From Apostichopus japonicus (lineage: Eukaryota; Echinodermata; Holothuroidea; Aspidochirotida; Stichopodidae), in NCBI RefSeq assembly GCF_037975245.1, contig NC_092576.1, positions 26,051,611 through 26,115,610 of the forward strand: DNA of 64,000 nt, read 5' to 3'. Below, piece after piece: positions 1 to 11,700 of the stretch. The notes below the pieces were generated by a model that was given only the letters and a program-made list of their open reading frames with translations, was not told where the DNA came from and made no database searches. The position numbers and the translations under genes are program-made. Within the stretch, counting starts at the first letter, position 1; each line of letters opens with the position of its first letter.

Positions 1-134
1 TGTAATCAATATCTCCCTGCTGTTTCCTTACATGATCATGTCCCAATTTGTTTCCCTAGGTCTGGTTTTGCTTGCCATAAAAATATCTGTGCCAGAACTC
101 TTCGCCAGCAGTGACATACCGTAGGAGAAGAGAA
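1..134. other. POLR3B intron 11, non-repetitive edge
   Basis: Intron sequence beyond the last 101-bp unit. No exon is recognised here. Confidence 0.6.
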
Positions 135-2698
135 ATATTCTGGTCATCATACCCAGGGCTGATATATATGACAGTTAATGTTATAATCCCTGATTACAAG
201 AGAATGACTGAATGGCAGTTTCTGTACCTGACTGGATATTCTGGTCATCATACCCAGGGCTAATATATATGACAGTTAATGTTATAATCCCTGATTATGA
301 GAGAATGACTGAATGGCAGTTTCTGTACCTGACTGGATATTCTGGTCATCATACCCAGGGCTGATATATATGACAGTTAATATTATAATCCCTGATTATG
401 AAAGAATGACTGAATGGCAGTTTCTGTACCTGACTGGATATTCTGGTCATCATACCCAGGGCTGATATATATGACAGTTAATGTTATAATCCCTGATTAT
501 TAGAGAATCACTGAATGGCAGTTTCTGTACCTGACTGGATATTCTGGTCATCATACCCAGGGCTGATATATATGACAGTTAATGTTATAATCCCTGATTA
601 TGAGAGAATGGCTGAATGGCAGTTTCCGTACCTGACTGGATATTCTGGTCATCATACCCAGGGCTGATATATATGACAGTTAATGTTATAATCCCTGATT
701 ATGAGAGAATGACTGAATGGCGGTTTCCGTACCTGACTGGATATTCTGGTCATCATACCCAGGGCTGATATATATGACAGTTAATGTTATAATCCCTGAT
801 TATGAGAGAATGACTGAATGGCAGTTTCCATACCTGACTGGATATTCTGGTCATCATACCCAGGGCTGATATATATGACAATTAATGTTATAATCCCTGA
901 TTATGAGAGAATGACTGAATGGCAGTTTCTGTACCTGACTGGATATTCTGGTCATCATACCCAGGGCTGATATATATGACAATTAATGTTATAATCCCTG
1001 ATTATGAGAGAATGACTGAATGGCAGTTTCCATACCTGACTGGATATTCTGGTCATCATACCCAGGGCTGATATATATGACAGTTAATGTTATAATCCCT
1101 GATTATTAGAGAATCACTGAATGGCAGTTTCCATACCTGACTGGATATTCTGGTCATCATACCCAGGGCTAATATATATGACAGTCAATGTTATAATCCC
1201 TGATTATGAGAGAATGACTGAATGGCAGTTTCTGTACCTGACTGGATATTCTGGTCATCATACCCAGGGCTGATATATATGACAATTAATGTTATAATCC
1301 CTGATTATGAGAGAATGACTGAATGGCAGTTTCTGTACCTGACTGGATATTCTGGTCATCATACCCAGGGCTGATATATATGACAATTAATGTTATAATC
1401 CCTGATTATGAGAGAATGACTGAATGGCAGTTTCCATACCTGACTGGATATTCTGGTCATCATACCCAGGGCTGATATATATGACAGTTAATGTTATAAT
1501 CCCTGATTATTAGAGAATGACTGAATGGCAGTTTCTGTACCTGACTGGATATTCTGGTCATCATACCCAGGGCTGATATATATGACAGTTAATATTATAA
1601 TCCCTGATTATGAAAGAATGACTGAATGGCAGTTTCTGTACCTGACTGGATATTCTGGTCATCATACCCAGGGCTGATATATATGACAGTTAATGTTATA
1701 ATCCCTGATTATTAGAGAATCACTGAATGGCAGTTTCTGTACCTGACTGGATATTCTGGTCATCATACCCAGGGCTGATATATATGACAGTTAATGTTAT
1801 AATCCCTGATTATGAGAGAATGGCTGAATGGCAGTTTCCGTACCTGACTGGATATTCTGGTCATCATACCCAGGGCTGATATATATGACAGTTAATGTTA
1901 TAATCCCTGATTATGAGAGAATGGCTGAATGGCAGTTTCCGTACCTGACTGGATATTCTGGTCATCATACCCAGGGCTGATATATATGACAGTTAATGTT
2001 ATAATCCCTGATTATGAGAGAATGACTGAATGGCGGTTTCCGTACCTGACTGGATATTCTGGTCATCATACCCAGGGCTGATATATATGACAGTTAATGT
2101 TATAATCCCTGATTATGAGAGAATGACTGAATGGCAGTTTCCGTACCTGACTGGATATTCTGGTCATCATACCCAGGGCTGATATATATGACAATTAATG
2201 TTATAATCCCTGATTATGAGAGAATGACTGAATGGCAGTTTCTGTACCTGACTGGATATTCTGGTCATCATACCCAGGGCTGATATATATGACAATTAAT
2301 GTTATAATCCCTGATTATGAGAGAATGACTGAATGGCAGTTTCCATACCTGACTGGATATTCTGGTCATCATACCCAGGGCTGATATATATGACAGTTAA
2401 TGTTATAATCCCTGATTATTAGAGAATCACTGAATGGCAGTTTCCATACCTGACTGGATATTCTGGTCATCATACCCAGGGCTAATATATATGACAGTCA
2501 ATGTTATAATCCCTGATTATGAGAGAATGACTGAATGGCAGTTTCTGTACCTGACTGGATATTCTGGTCATCATACCCAGGGCTGATATCTATGACAGTT
2601 AATGTTATAATCCCTGATTATGAGAGAATCACTGAATGGCAGTTTCCGTACCTGACTGGATATTCTGGTCATCATACCCAGGGCTGATATATATGACA
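135..2698. repeat. 101-bp minisatellite built on the exon 11 donor
   Basis: About 25 head-to-tail copies of a 101-bp unit; successive CTGGTCATC landmarks are spaced exactly 101 bp. On the minus strand each unit holds the last ~45 nt of POLR3B exon 11, ending CCAGTCAG, then the donor GTACAG/GTACGG, then ~52 bp of intron start. The unit nearest the exon is the real boundary. Copies differ by few substitutions, and groups of neighbouring units share the same variants (for example TTAGAGAATCACTG), which indicates block duplication. At the far end (134-137) homology stops inside the exon-derived part. Confidence 0.97.
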
Positions 2699-2762
2699 AT
2701 CTGGACAGTATCTGTGTGACGCCTGCACGCTCCATTTTGAAACGTTTCAATGACCAGTTTCC
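2652..2762 (-). CDS. POLR3B: POLR3B exon 11
   Basis: 37 codons, [20 protein letters not shown]...[14 protein letters not shown], the Rpb2 fork. The acceptor is TCTTATTTCACAG, the donor GTACGG. The last ~48 nt of the exon and its donor are repeated about 25 times in the following intron. The next exon, expected to start FEK..., is outside the window. Confidence 0.96.
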
Positions 2763-5700
2763 CTGTGAAATAAGATACACAGAGAACAGATTCACATTGA
2801 GTATACAACACAAAATACCATTTCTAAACATGTTCCATTGTGGATATTTGGGTAGATATTGCAGTCAGGCTTTCTCTGTGATGCGTTATCCTTGCCAGAC
2901 CTGTTACGTTATGTTACACTAAGGAGGAGACACTTTTCAGGATCTTTTCTCGTTTTCCGGGGGACAACAAGGCCTTACGTTGTTTCAGCGAAGGAGGCTG
3001 GCCAAAAAAAATGTAGCAAAGTAACATTGACCAATATATACACTGTAGGAGAGATGTGTAGTTTTGATGAATAGAACACCAATATGTACACTATAGGAGA
3101 GATACATGTGAAGGTTTGGTGAATAGTACACCAGCTTTGAGAATGATACCAATTTGCCCTATGTGGGGTTATTTCTTTACAATCTGAATTTGAAGTAAAC
3201 AACCAATCGTTCGCCAGACCCTTCCAAGATTTCAAGACGGATATTCCATTTGCTGTTAAAGTACCTCCTCTACCCATCAAATACCCATCTCTAGATGTAC
3301 TAGACTAAGAAGCCACCAATGCTTAAAAGATTTCTCAAAAATTTAAAAATGGTTTCAAAAATTGACACAATCTGAATTTAGATACCCATGTCTCTCAAAG
3401 TGCTAGGACATATCAAATTTGATTATATAAGTGTTAAAGTCCACCATTAAGGTTATTAACTGCCTGTATAGAATATTTATCCTCCTACTTATGCACCTGA
3501 CAGAGTTACATCCTCTCATCAGAGGAATATTCCTCATAATTTTAAAACAAAACTGAAAACTCATCTCTGTACTCAGTAATTCATTGTCCTATTGTGAGAC
3601 ATTTTTTATTGGACACTTTTCTCTTGTATATACATGTTTGATTTTATATCAAATTGGTATGGTTTATATTTAGAATAGGTCAGGATCGATGGCCAGACAC
3701 TGGTTTTTTTATTGGTTTGCTCTTTCGTTGCATGTTCCTTGTCTGGTCAGCGGTCATTTGCTTCTTTTGCTGTGTGTTTGACTTGTATTCTTTATGTATT
3801 TTATGACTTTTATATTTGTAAAGCGCCCTGAGACTTCTGTTACGGGCGCTTAATAAGAACTGTTTATTATTATTATTATTATTATCAGTAGTAGTTGAGT
3901 AATTTCTTTTTGCAATGTGGAACGAAGCCTTACTGTTGATATAGCAGTGTTGAGTCCATTGGTGATCTTATCCTGTCTCATGTGCTTCACTACATCAAAT
4001 AGAGCAGCTCTGCTCGGCTTGGGAATGATTTGGTCTGCAATCTTCTTCAGCTCTGAATTAAACTTCTTGAAGAGATCCTCAAACAACAGCGAGATGAGCT
4101 GGAAAAATAAACAGCTCAGATGATCAGTTCATACCAGAAAAAGTCCCCAAAAAAGATGAACAAACAGGGTGATGTTTGTTTGATGACCTACTCACCCAGC
4201 CCCACTCCCCACTGCCTCCTCTCCCCAAGGCCACCAACTGATGGTAAAAGGTTTATACCATTTATTAGTAGGTTCGAGATATATGAGGAATGCACAGAGG
4301 AACTAAACAAGTCACACCACTTTAAGCAGGTGGAACAATGAAGACATAATTGTGCAGTTGCAGTTTAACAATTTATATGGGGTAATAATGTTCATAGCCT
4401 TGAAAGATGCATAGCAGTTATTGTACACAGAGCTATACTACTTTATATGGGGTAATGTTCATATCTTTCATAGATGCATAGCAGTTATTGTACACAGAGC
4501 TATACTACTTTATATGGGGTAATGTTCATAGCCTTCAAAGATGCATAGCAGTTATTGCACATAGAGCTATAATACTTTATATGTGGTAATGTTCATAGCC
4601 TTCATAGATGCATAGCAGTTATTGTACACAGAGCTATACTACTTTATATGGGGTAATGTTCATAGCCGTCAAAGATGCATAGCAGTTATTGTACACAGAG
4701 CTTTACTACTTTATATGTGGTAATGTTCATAGCCGTCAAAGATGCATAGCAGTTATTGTACACAGAGCTATAATACTTTATATGGGGTAATGTTCATAGC
4801 CTTCATAGATGCATAGCAGTTATTGTACACAGAGCTATACTACTTTATATGGGGTAATGTTCATAGCCTTCATAGATGCATAGCAGTTATTGTACACAGA
4901 GCTATACTACTTTATATGGGGTAATGTTCATAGCCTTCAAAGATGCATAGCAGTTATTGTACACAGAGCTATACTACTTTATATGGGGTAATGTTCATAG
5001 CCGTCAAAAATGCATAGCAGTTATTGTACACAGAGCTATACTACTTTATATGGGGTAATGTTCATAGCCGTCAAAGATGCATAGCAGTTATTGTACACAG
5101 AGCTATACTACTTTATATGTGGTAATGTTCATAGCCTTCAAAGATGCATAGCAGTTATTGTACACAGAGCTATACTACTTTATATGGGGTAATGTTCATA
5201 GCCTTCAAAGATGCGTAGCAGTTATTGTACACAGAGCTTTAATACTTTATATGGGGTAATGTTGATAGCCGTCAAAGATGCATAGCAGTTATTGTACACA
5301 GAGCTATACTACTTTATATGGGGTAATGTTCATAGCCTTCATAGATGCATAGCAGTTATTGTACACAGGTATGCAAACTTTAACACTGAATTATTTCCTG
5401 TGTTAAGCTGATGACCTCACACATGAAAATATAGGCCAACAAATAAAGATTGTTTCAAACTTTCCACCTTGATAGCTTCATGGTTCTCAGCACGCTGGAC
5501 CTCCCCCCCCCTCCCAATGATGCTCAATGATTTTGATAATGCCTGCCGCACCGGAGATTGGCTTGGATCTCCACTAATTTTGACCAAAAAGCTGGCTTAA
5601 GACCAGTGGCAGAGCTAGGGGTATTGGTCAGAGGGGGCGAGAATGGTCTGTAGGGGCGCTTTAAACTTTATCTAAGCGGAGCGCCATCACAGGTTGGCGC

Positions 5701-8700
5701 AGAGCGTACAGAAATTTTTGGAGTATAGATACTCCCTAGATCGCCGGAAATGACCCTTTCCAGGCCTTGCTAATTTGCAGATAAACGAAGAATAAATAGG
5801 TGTCATCGGCAACAAAATGTGACAAATGTCAAAGGTAGATGAGAGCGCAATAAAAAAGTAATTAATCGCGAATAAGTAAAAAGTGGTGAATAGCTGAAAA
5901 GGGCACCAGCAGTCCATTTGAGTCCGCCAGGGGGGGCATCCGCCCCCCCTGACTTTATGGATGCTACGCCACTGTTTAAGACCAAGTCTAGTACATGTAC
6001 AGTCACCAGCAGCAACTCACCTGGCCAGCCAACTCTAGTCTCTTGTTGCCATAGTAATCTCTGTCATCTACCTTGAATGAGTCACCCTGGGCTTCTATCA
6101 CTCTCCTCACCATTAGTGCCAGATAGATGCATTTAGGGCGAAAGTTGAAGTTAACGACCTGCAAGGAAATATCAAAATATTAATTTACAGTTAGCACTAA
6201 TCCATCAACTTTGTCCTGTGTTACACTTTCCTTGGCAAGGATTGGAAATATTGAAAGGAGTGCCTACTAATATGTTCTCAAAGATGGCATTACAACTTCT
6301 ACTCAACAAATGAGGGAATCATTTATAATTCAGTTTTAAAGAAATATACCAAACAAACTTTAAGTTTACTTGAAGAAATACATTGTGCATGTATACATAA
6401 AACACTAACATGTACAATAGCATATTTGGTACAGGCATGCATTGGTCATGTTATATATATATACATATATTACCCTAACATATATAACAGCATACTTGTA
6501 CAGACATTACATTGTACGAGTACACACACTTACGAGTACAATAGCATACTAGTATAGGCATACATTGTACATGTATAAACAACACTAACATGTACAATAG
6601 TATACTTGTACAGGCATACATTGTACATGTATATATATTACACTTACAGGCACAATAGCATCCTTGTACAGGCATGCATTGTACATATATAACACTTACA
6701 GGTACTATAGCATACTTGTACAGACATACATTGTACATGTATATATATAACACTAACATGTATTATAGCATACTTGTACAGGCATACATTATACATGTAT
6801 AACACTTACAGGTACAATAGCATACTTGTACAGGCATACATTATACATGTATAACAGTTACAGGTACAATAGCATACTTGTACATGTATACATATATATA
6901 ACATTTATAGGTATTATAGCATACTTCTACAGGCATACATTGTACATGTTGATAACACTTACAGGTACAATAACATACATTGTACATGTATACATGTAAC
7001 ACTTACAGGTACATGAGTGAGGACAGTGTTTGTGAGTAGATCCCTGGCCTCATCCACCTTGGTCTTGATCTGACCTCCCCATCGTTGTCTCTGCCTGAGC
7101 TTACTACCTATGTAGTTCAATGCCTAGTCAAAACAGTAAGAAAAAGATGGTTACCGGCATTGACAGGATCAATTAAAATCTTATCTTAATCTGTAATCTT
7201 AATCAGCTGTCATTAGCTTTATAACTACATTACAATCAACTAGAAAACAATACTATCCCCCTCACAACAGATTACAGGAGTTATATTACAGGAACTTATT
7301 ATAGGACCTTGTGATTTTTTCAATCCTTTCTTGTACCTTTTAACGTTTTTGTTCTACTATGCTGTATTTTTGTACTCATTTTGTTTCTTGCAAAGGGCAT
7401 TGAGACCGACGGTATAATGGGCTATATAAATAAGAATTATTATTATTAATATTATTATTATTATAGGTGCTAGACAGAATAACACATTAAAATCAATTAG
7501 AAATACAACACCATAGTGTTCTTACAACATTTTATCCACCCTTTTTTCTCCACACCTTTCTGTCTTTGTCCTTCTCCAGTTTATTCCCTAACCCCTTCCC
7601 TTAATCCTCCATTTGTCCCTCCACTGTCTATCTCCTACCTCTCCTCTTCCCTCTTGCTTTCTTCTCTCCATCCCTTTTCTACTAATCCCCTTACATCTAT
7701 CTCTTTGTGTTCACCATGCTTATTAACCTGTCTGTATTCTGTGCGTGTTTTTTGTCCCTTCTGTTACTGTTACTTGTCATTTAGCTTTTGAAAAAGATCC
7801 TGCTAGGATCGAAAAGTCAGGCCAACTTTACTTTTACACATACACAGGCTCTCTAGTGGATAAGCAGCTTGCTAACAGAGTCATTTTATTTTAAAATTTT
7901 ATCTAAGTTGCCTGTGTTACTCCTGCAAAAAGACTCCTGCAAAAAGAGCTGTCGAGGCCGCCTTTCCTCTAATGTCATGGGCTCTCGTTAAAGTTGTGCC
8001 AACTGCGAAGGGGCGAATAATCTCCGTCAGCCACCGAGAGAGGGTGTCCTTAGACACCGTTGAAAAGATGCTCTGGGTAGTATGAACAAGGACATGGTTG
8101 TTCCTCTCAGGGGTTGAGTCTTGTTTAAGTACCATTTGAGAGCCCTGACTGGGCCCCACAGTTTGTCCTCTGCGACTGAGGAAAGCGTCTTTATTTCAGG
8201 GATAAAGATGTCCCCCGGCAGGAAGGAAAGGACCTGGTTCTTGGGTATGAAGGACGGATCGGGGACCATTCTCCCGTGGTTCTCAAACCTAATATGGTTC
8301 TGCTTTGTAGGCAGAGCGTGGAGACAGCTCCTTCTTCTTGCTGACATGAGGTGATCAGGAACAGGGTTTTCTTACTGAGGGCTGCCAGCGAGGCTGAAGC
8401 CAGTGGTTCGTATGGTGATTTAGTGAGTGCCTGCAGTGCTGCTGATGGACTCCACGAGGGGGCGAGCCGTCTGGTCCGAGGACGCCTGTTTGCCATCCCC
8501 CTGAAGGGCTGGGTGATGTCCCCGTTGTTGCCCGGGGTGGACCCATCTGGAAAACCGCGGTGGATCGGGGTAATTGCCAACCTGTAGTTCTTGATGGTTG
8601 ACACTTGCTTTCCCTCCTCGAAGAGGGAGTGAGGAAGTCTACCACTTGTGCCAGAGAGGTCTCGGCTGGCAGTGCCTGTCTGTTCTGGCACCATTCCCCG

Positions 8701-11700
8701 CCTAACAAAATAACCCTGATCAGCGATAACCTGTCAAACATAGAGACAGATCCCTCCTCATTGCGGTAGCCAAAAAGCCCCCGACTGACAGTTTATCTTA
8801 CAGGTCCCCCTTTATACACCTGAATGGAAAGACGCAATGGAGATAAAATGCCTTGCCAAAGACACGACGGGATGATCTGGCCAGGACTCAAAACTGCAAG
8901 TCTTAGATCACCAGTCCACTGCCTTCACCATTTGACCACAGTGCTCTCGAAAAATGAGTACTGAATGGATAGTTTGCTTCATCAGAATCTTGGTCAATGC
9001 TACAACTGTTATACTGTATGTGACTCCTAAGACTATATATGTATTTATGTATTTTAGTATAATGTATTATATGTATTTTAGATCATCCTGCAAGCAGGAA
9101 CTTGTGAAGAAACCTCATTGACCTATCAAGGCCGCAAGTTGACCGAATTCAGTCTCTTACATTCGTATTTAATGTCCATGATAATGAATTGTCAACAACT
9201 CTGTGACTGGACGACATACATTAATCTTGGAGTGACTCCAACTCGGGACCTTATGATTGAAAGGCACCGGCCTTAACCACTGAGCTACAGTAACTGGGCT
9301 ATAGGTCTACTCATCAGGAACAAACTCCCAACAGGGACCGTGAAGTTGGTGAGAGGGTGGGTTTGTAGAAATTCCACCTCATACATCCCTGGCTGCTTTA
9401 ACCGAGCCCGGGGAGTTACTCATCACGCACAAACGCGTTATTAAACGCTTCGTCTTTTGTTATGATAACGTTATTTGCGGTGTAGAAAAATATGTCACCG
9501 AAACGTTTTCAGGCTAGTAAATCCACACAAATTTCGTAAGGACATGAATATGACATTAATATAACATTAAAATCTCATAGAACGTTATGTCGACGTTTCA
9601 ACAACACCACATTTGATGTTATAAAACGTATTAAATGTTATGCTAACGTACCTGTTACTTCTCAAGTCTCTTCATGTCGAGATGAGAATTGTATCACTAT
9701 CGTAGTACAGTGAAAGTTTCCAACTTCCCATTGAAACCAGCTAGCGCATGGTCACGGCCAGCCTATCAGGTGCTACGAAGTGCAACTCTGCTTAAAGTTT
9801 TGGAACATCGAACATTATTCATGGAGCGTATCCCGTATGTTCGGAGCGTGATAGCCCTTGTAGCGTTGATGGGGTTCTATCCTACCCCTTATTCAACTTA
9901 CTAACGCGTATGTCTTGGTAATTTACCAGAGAAATAGAGAGGCTTATTCCATAGGATCGCTCACATAGTCGACAGCTCGTTGCAGCAAGCGTTGAGCTCA
10001 CACGTGGCAAGCCAGGTGACTGCCTGGCCCCGCCTCCTCTCTTAACAAATGTACCGCGTTATACACATTGCTGGCAGTTTGCCAAGGCTTAAGAAGTTTT
10101 CGTTTTCCTGGCACTTTGCCAATGTTTGAGATAGTCCTCTTTTTGGCAGTTTGCCAAGATATTAAAGCAGAGAGAGTACGTTACGAGAACCGTTTGAAAC
10201 CATTCAGTCTTGCGCATTTTAGCATATTCGGCTTGCGCATTTTAACATGTTCTGAAAATGGGTTCCACAAGTGTTTTAGAACGCAAGTGAGGTTTTAAAC
10301 CTAGATATATGGCGATGAATTATAATTAGAGAGGAGTATAATTAGCGAGGAGGATCTGACCCATGAATGCCCAGGAAAACTATGTCATGTCCTGGTTTCT
10401 GCTGGTACTGTACTTGTTAAACACATTTGGGATGTGTAGCGATTAAAGGTGTAGCGGTTGCGGTGTTTTTCCGCAATTGATTCGAACCTGTCGTCGCAGC
10501 CCAAGCTGCTAGTTTCGGGGGGCAACGATCCCCCCGATGTAGAGGGCTTTTCCTTCTCTGGGAAGCGGGAGTGACCGTCCTCTGTAACCCCGAAATCTAG
10601 TGATCGACCTCGTCGTCTAGGCCGGACAGGTTGACCGACGTTCTGCAAACCAGAAGTTCCTCACCGGGGGACAAATCAGGTTGCATTCTTTGGTCTGGGA
10701 TTGATCGTGGTGTCGCGGCCGGGTGTTCGGTGCCCGTATTTGTCCTTCCCTCTCTGAGGCTGGGGATATGTATATCTCCCTTCGCCGTGGGAACCTCGCT
10801 CGGGGTCGGCTCTCTTTTCGGATTGGGCGCTCTGGGGGCCCAGCAGTTGTAACTCTCGTCGGCCCCCGGCCTCGGGATCGGCCGCGGCTCCAGCTAGGAG
10901 GTCTGCGGACCGGGTTTCTGCCCCTGCTTCCCCGTTCTGGGGGCCCAGCAGTCGTCGATCTCATCGGTTCCCGGCTCCGGGACCGGTTCTGGGTCCGTAG
11001 TGGGACTTTGGTTTCGGGCTCCCTATGGAGTCTCGTCGGGCCCGGGCCCTCCGAAGCCCATCTCTAGGGGCCCGGCAGTCGATTGTAGCTCCGGTTCCCG
11101 GCTTCGAGGCCGGTCTCGGATCCGGAGTGGAACCTCGGTTCTTCACTCCCTCTGGGGTCTCGCCGGACCCGGGCTCCTGGAGCCCATCTCTGTGCGTACC
11201 ACGCCGAGTACCACTCTCCTCGACCCGGACATTCTGTCCGTTCCGGTCGGAATTTCTAATGGGCTTTACATTGGCCTTTAGCCTTGCCCTTGCCTTCCCC
11301 CTTGGTCATACAATCCGGACGTCGCCGGGACCTTGGGTTCTGGTCGGAATTTCTAATGGGCTTTACATTGGCCTAGGCCTTGCCCTTGCCTGCCCCCTTG
11401 GTCATACAATCCGGACGTCGCCGGGACCTTGGGGGGCAAAAACTCTTTCTTCTCTCTCTCTATCTCTCTCCTCCGGAAGGGGAGTCTCGTACATCAGCTA
11501 GTACAGTGCGCCAAGCCATTGGGCCACTCTATGTGTTCTTGGCCACTCCCCATTCTATCTCAAAACAACTCTTTGGCTTCTTCCTCACCTCCAGTCTCTC
11601 CTACAATTCCCTCCCCTCTCGGAGAACCGTTGGGGGTACAGGAAGGTGTCCAGTTTGTCCCGGAGCTTCGAACGCTTGCTAGCCAGCCAAGTGCATAATT

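Noticed and set aside
135-2700. CRISPR-like array
   Set aside because: Units are contiguous with no unique spacers, and the context is a eukaryotic intron.
2571-2831. Open reading frames running through the 101-bp array
   Set aside because: They are exon 11 read on into its intron, or shadows of the exon-derived part in other frames; a stop follows within one unit.
6475-6759. 94-residue ORF in the ~55-bp array
   Set aside because: Low-complexity frame produced by TGTACATGTATA repeats.
7516-7791. 91-residue Ser/Pro/Leu-rich ORF, also at 13554-13829
   Set aside because: Pyrimidine-rich terminal repeat read in one frame; identity of the two copies reflects the repeat, not a gene.
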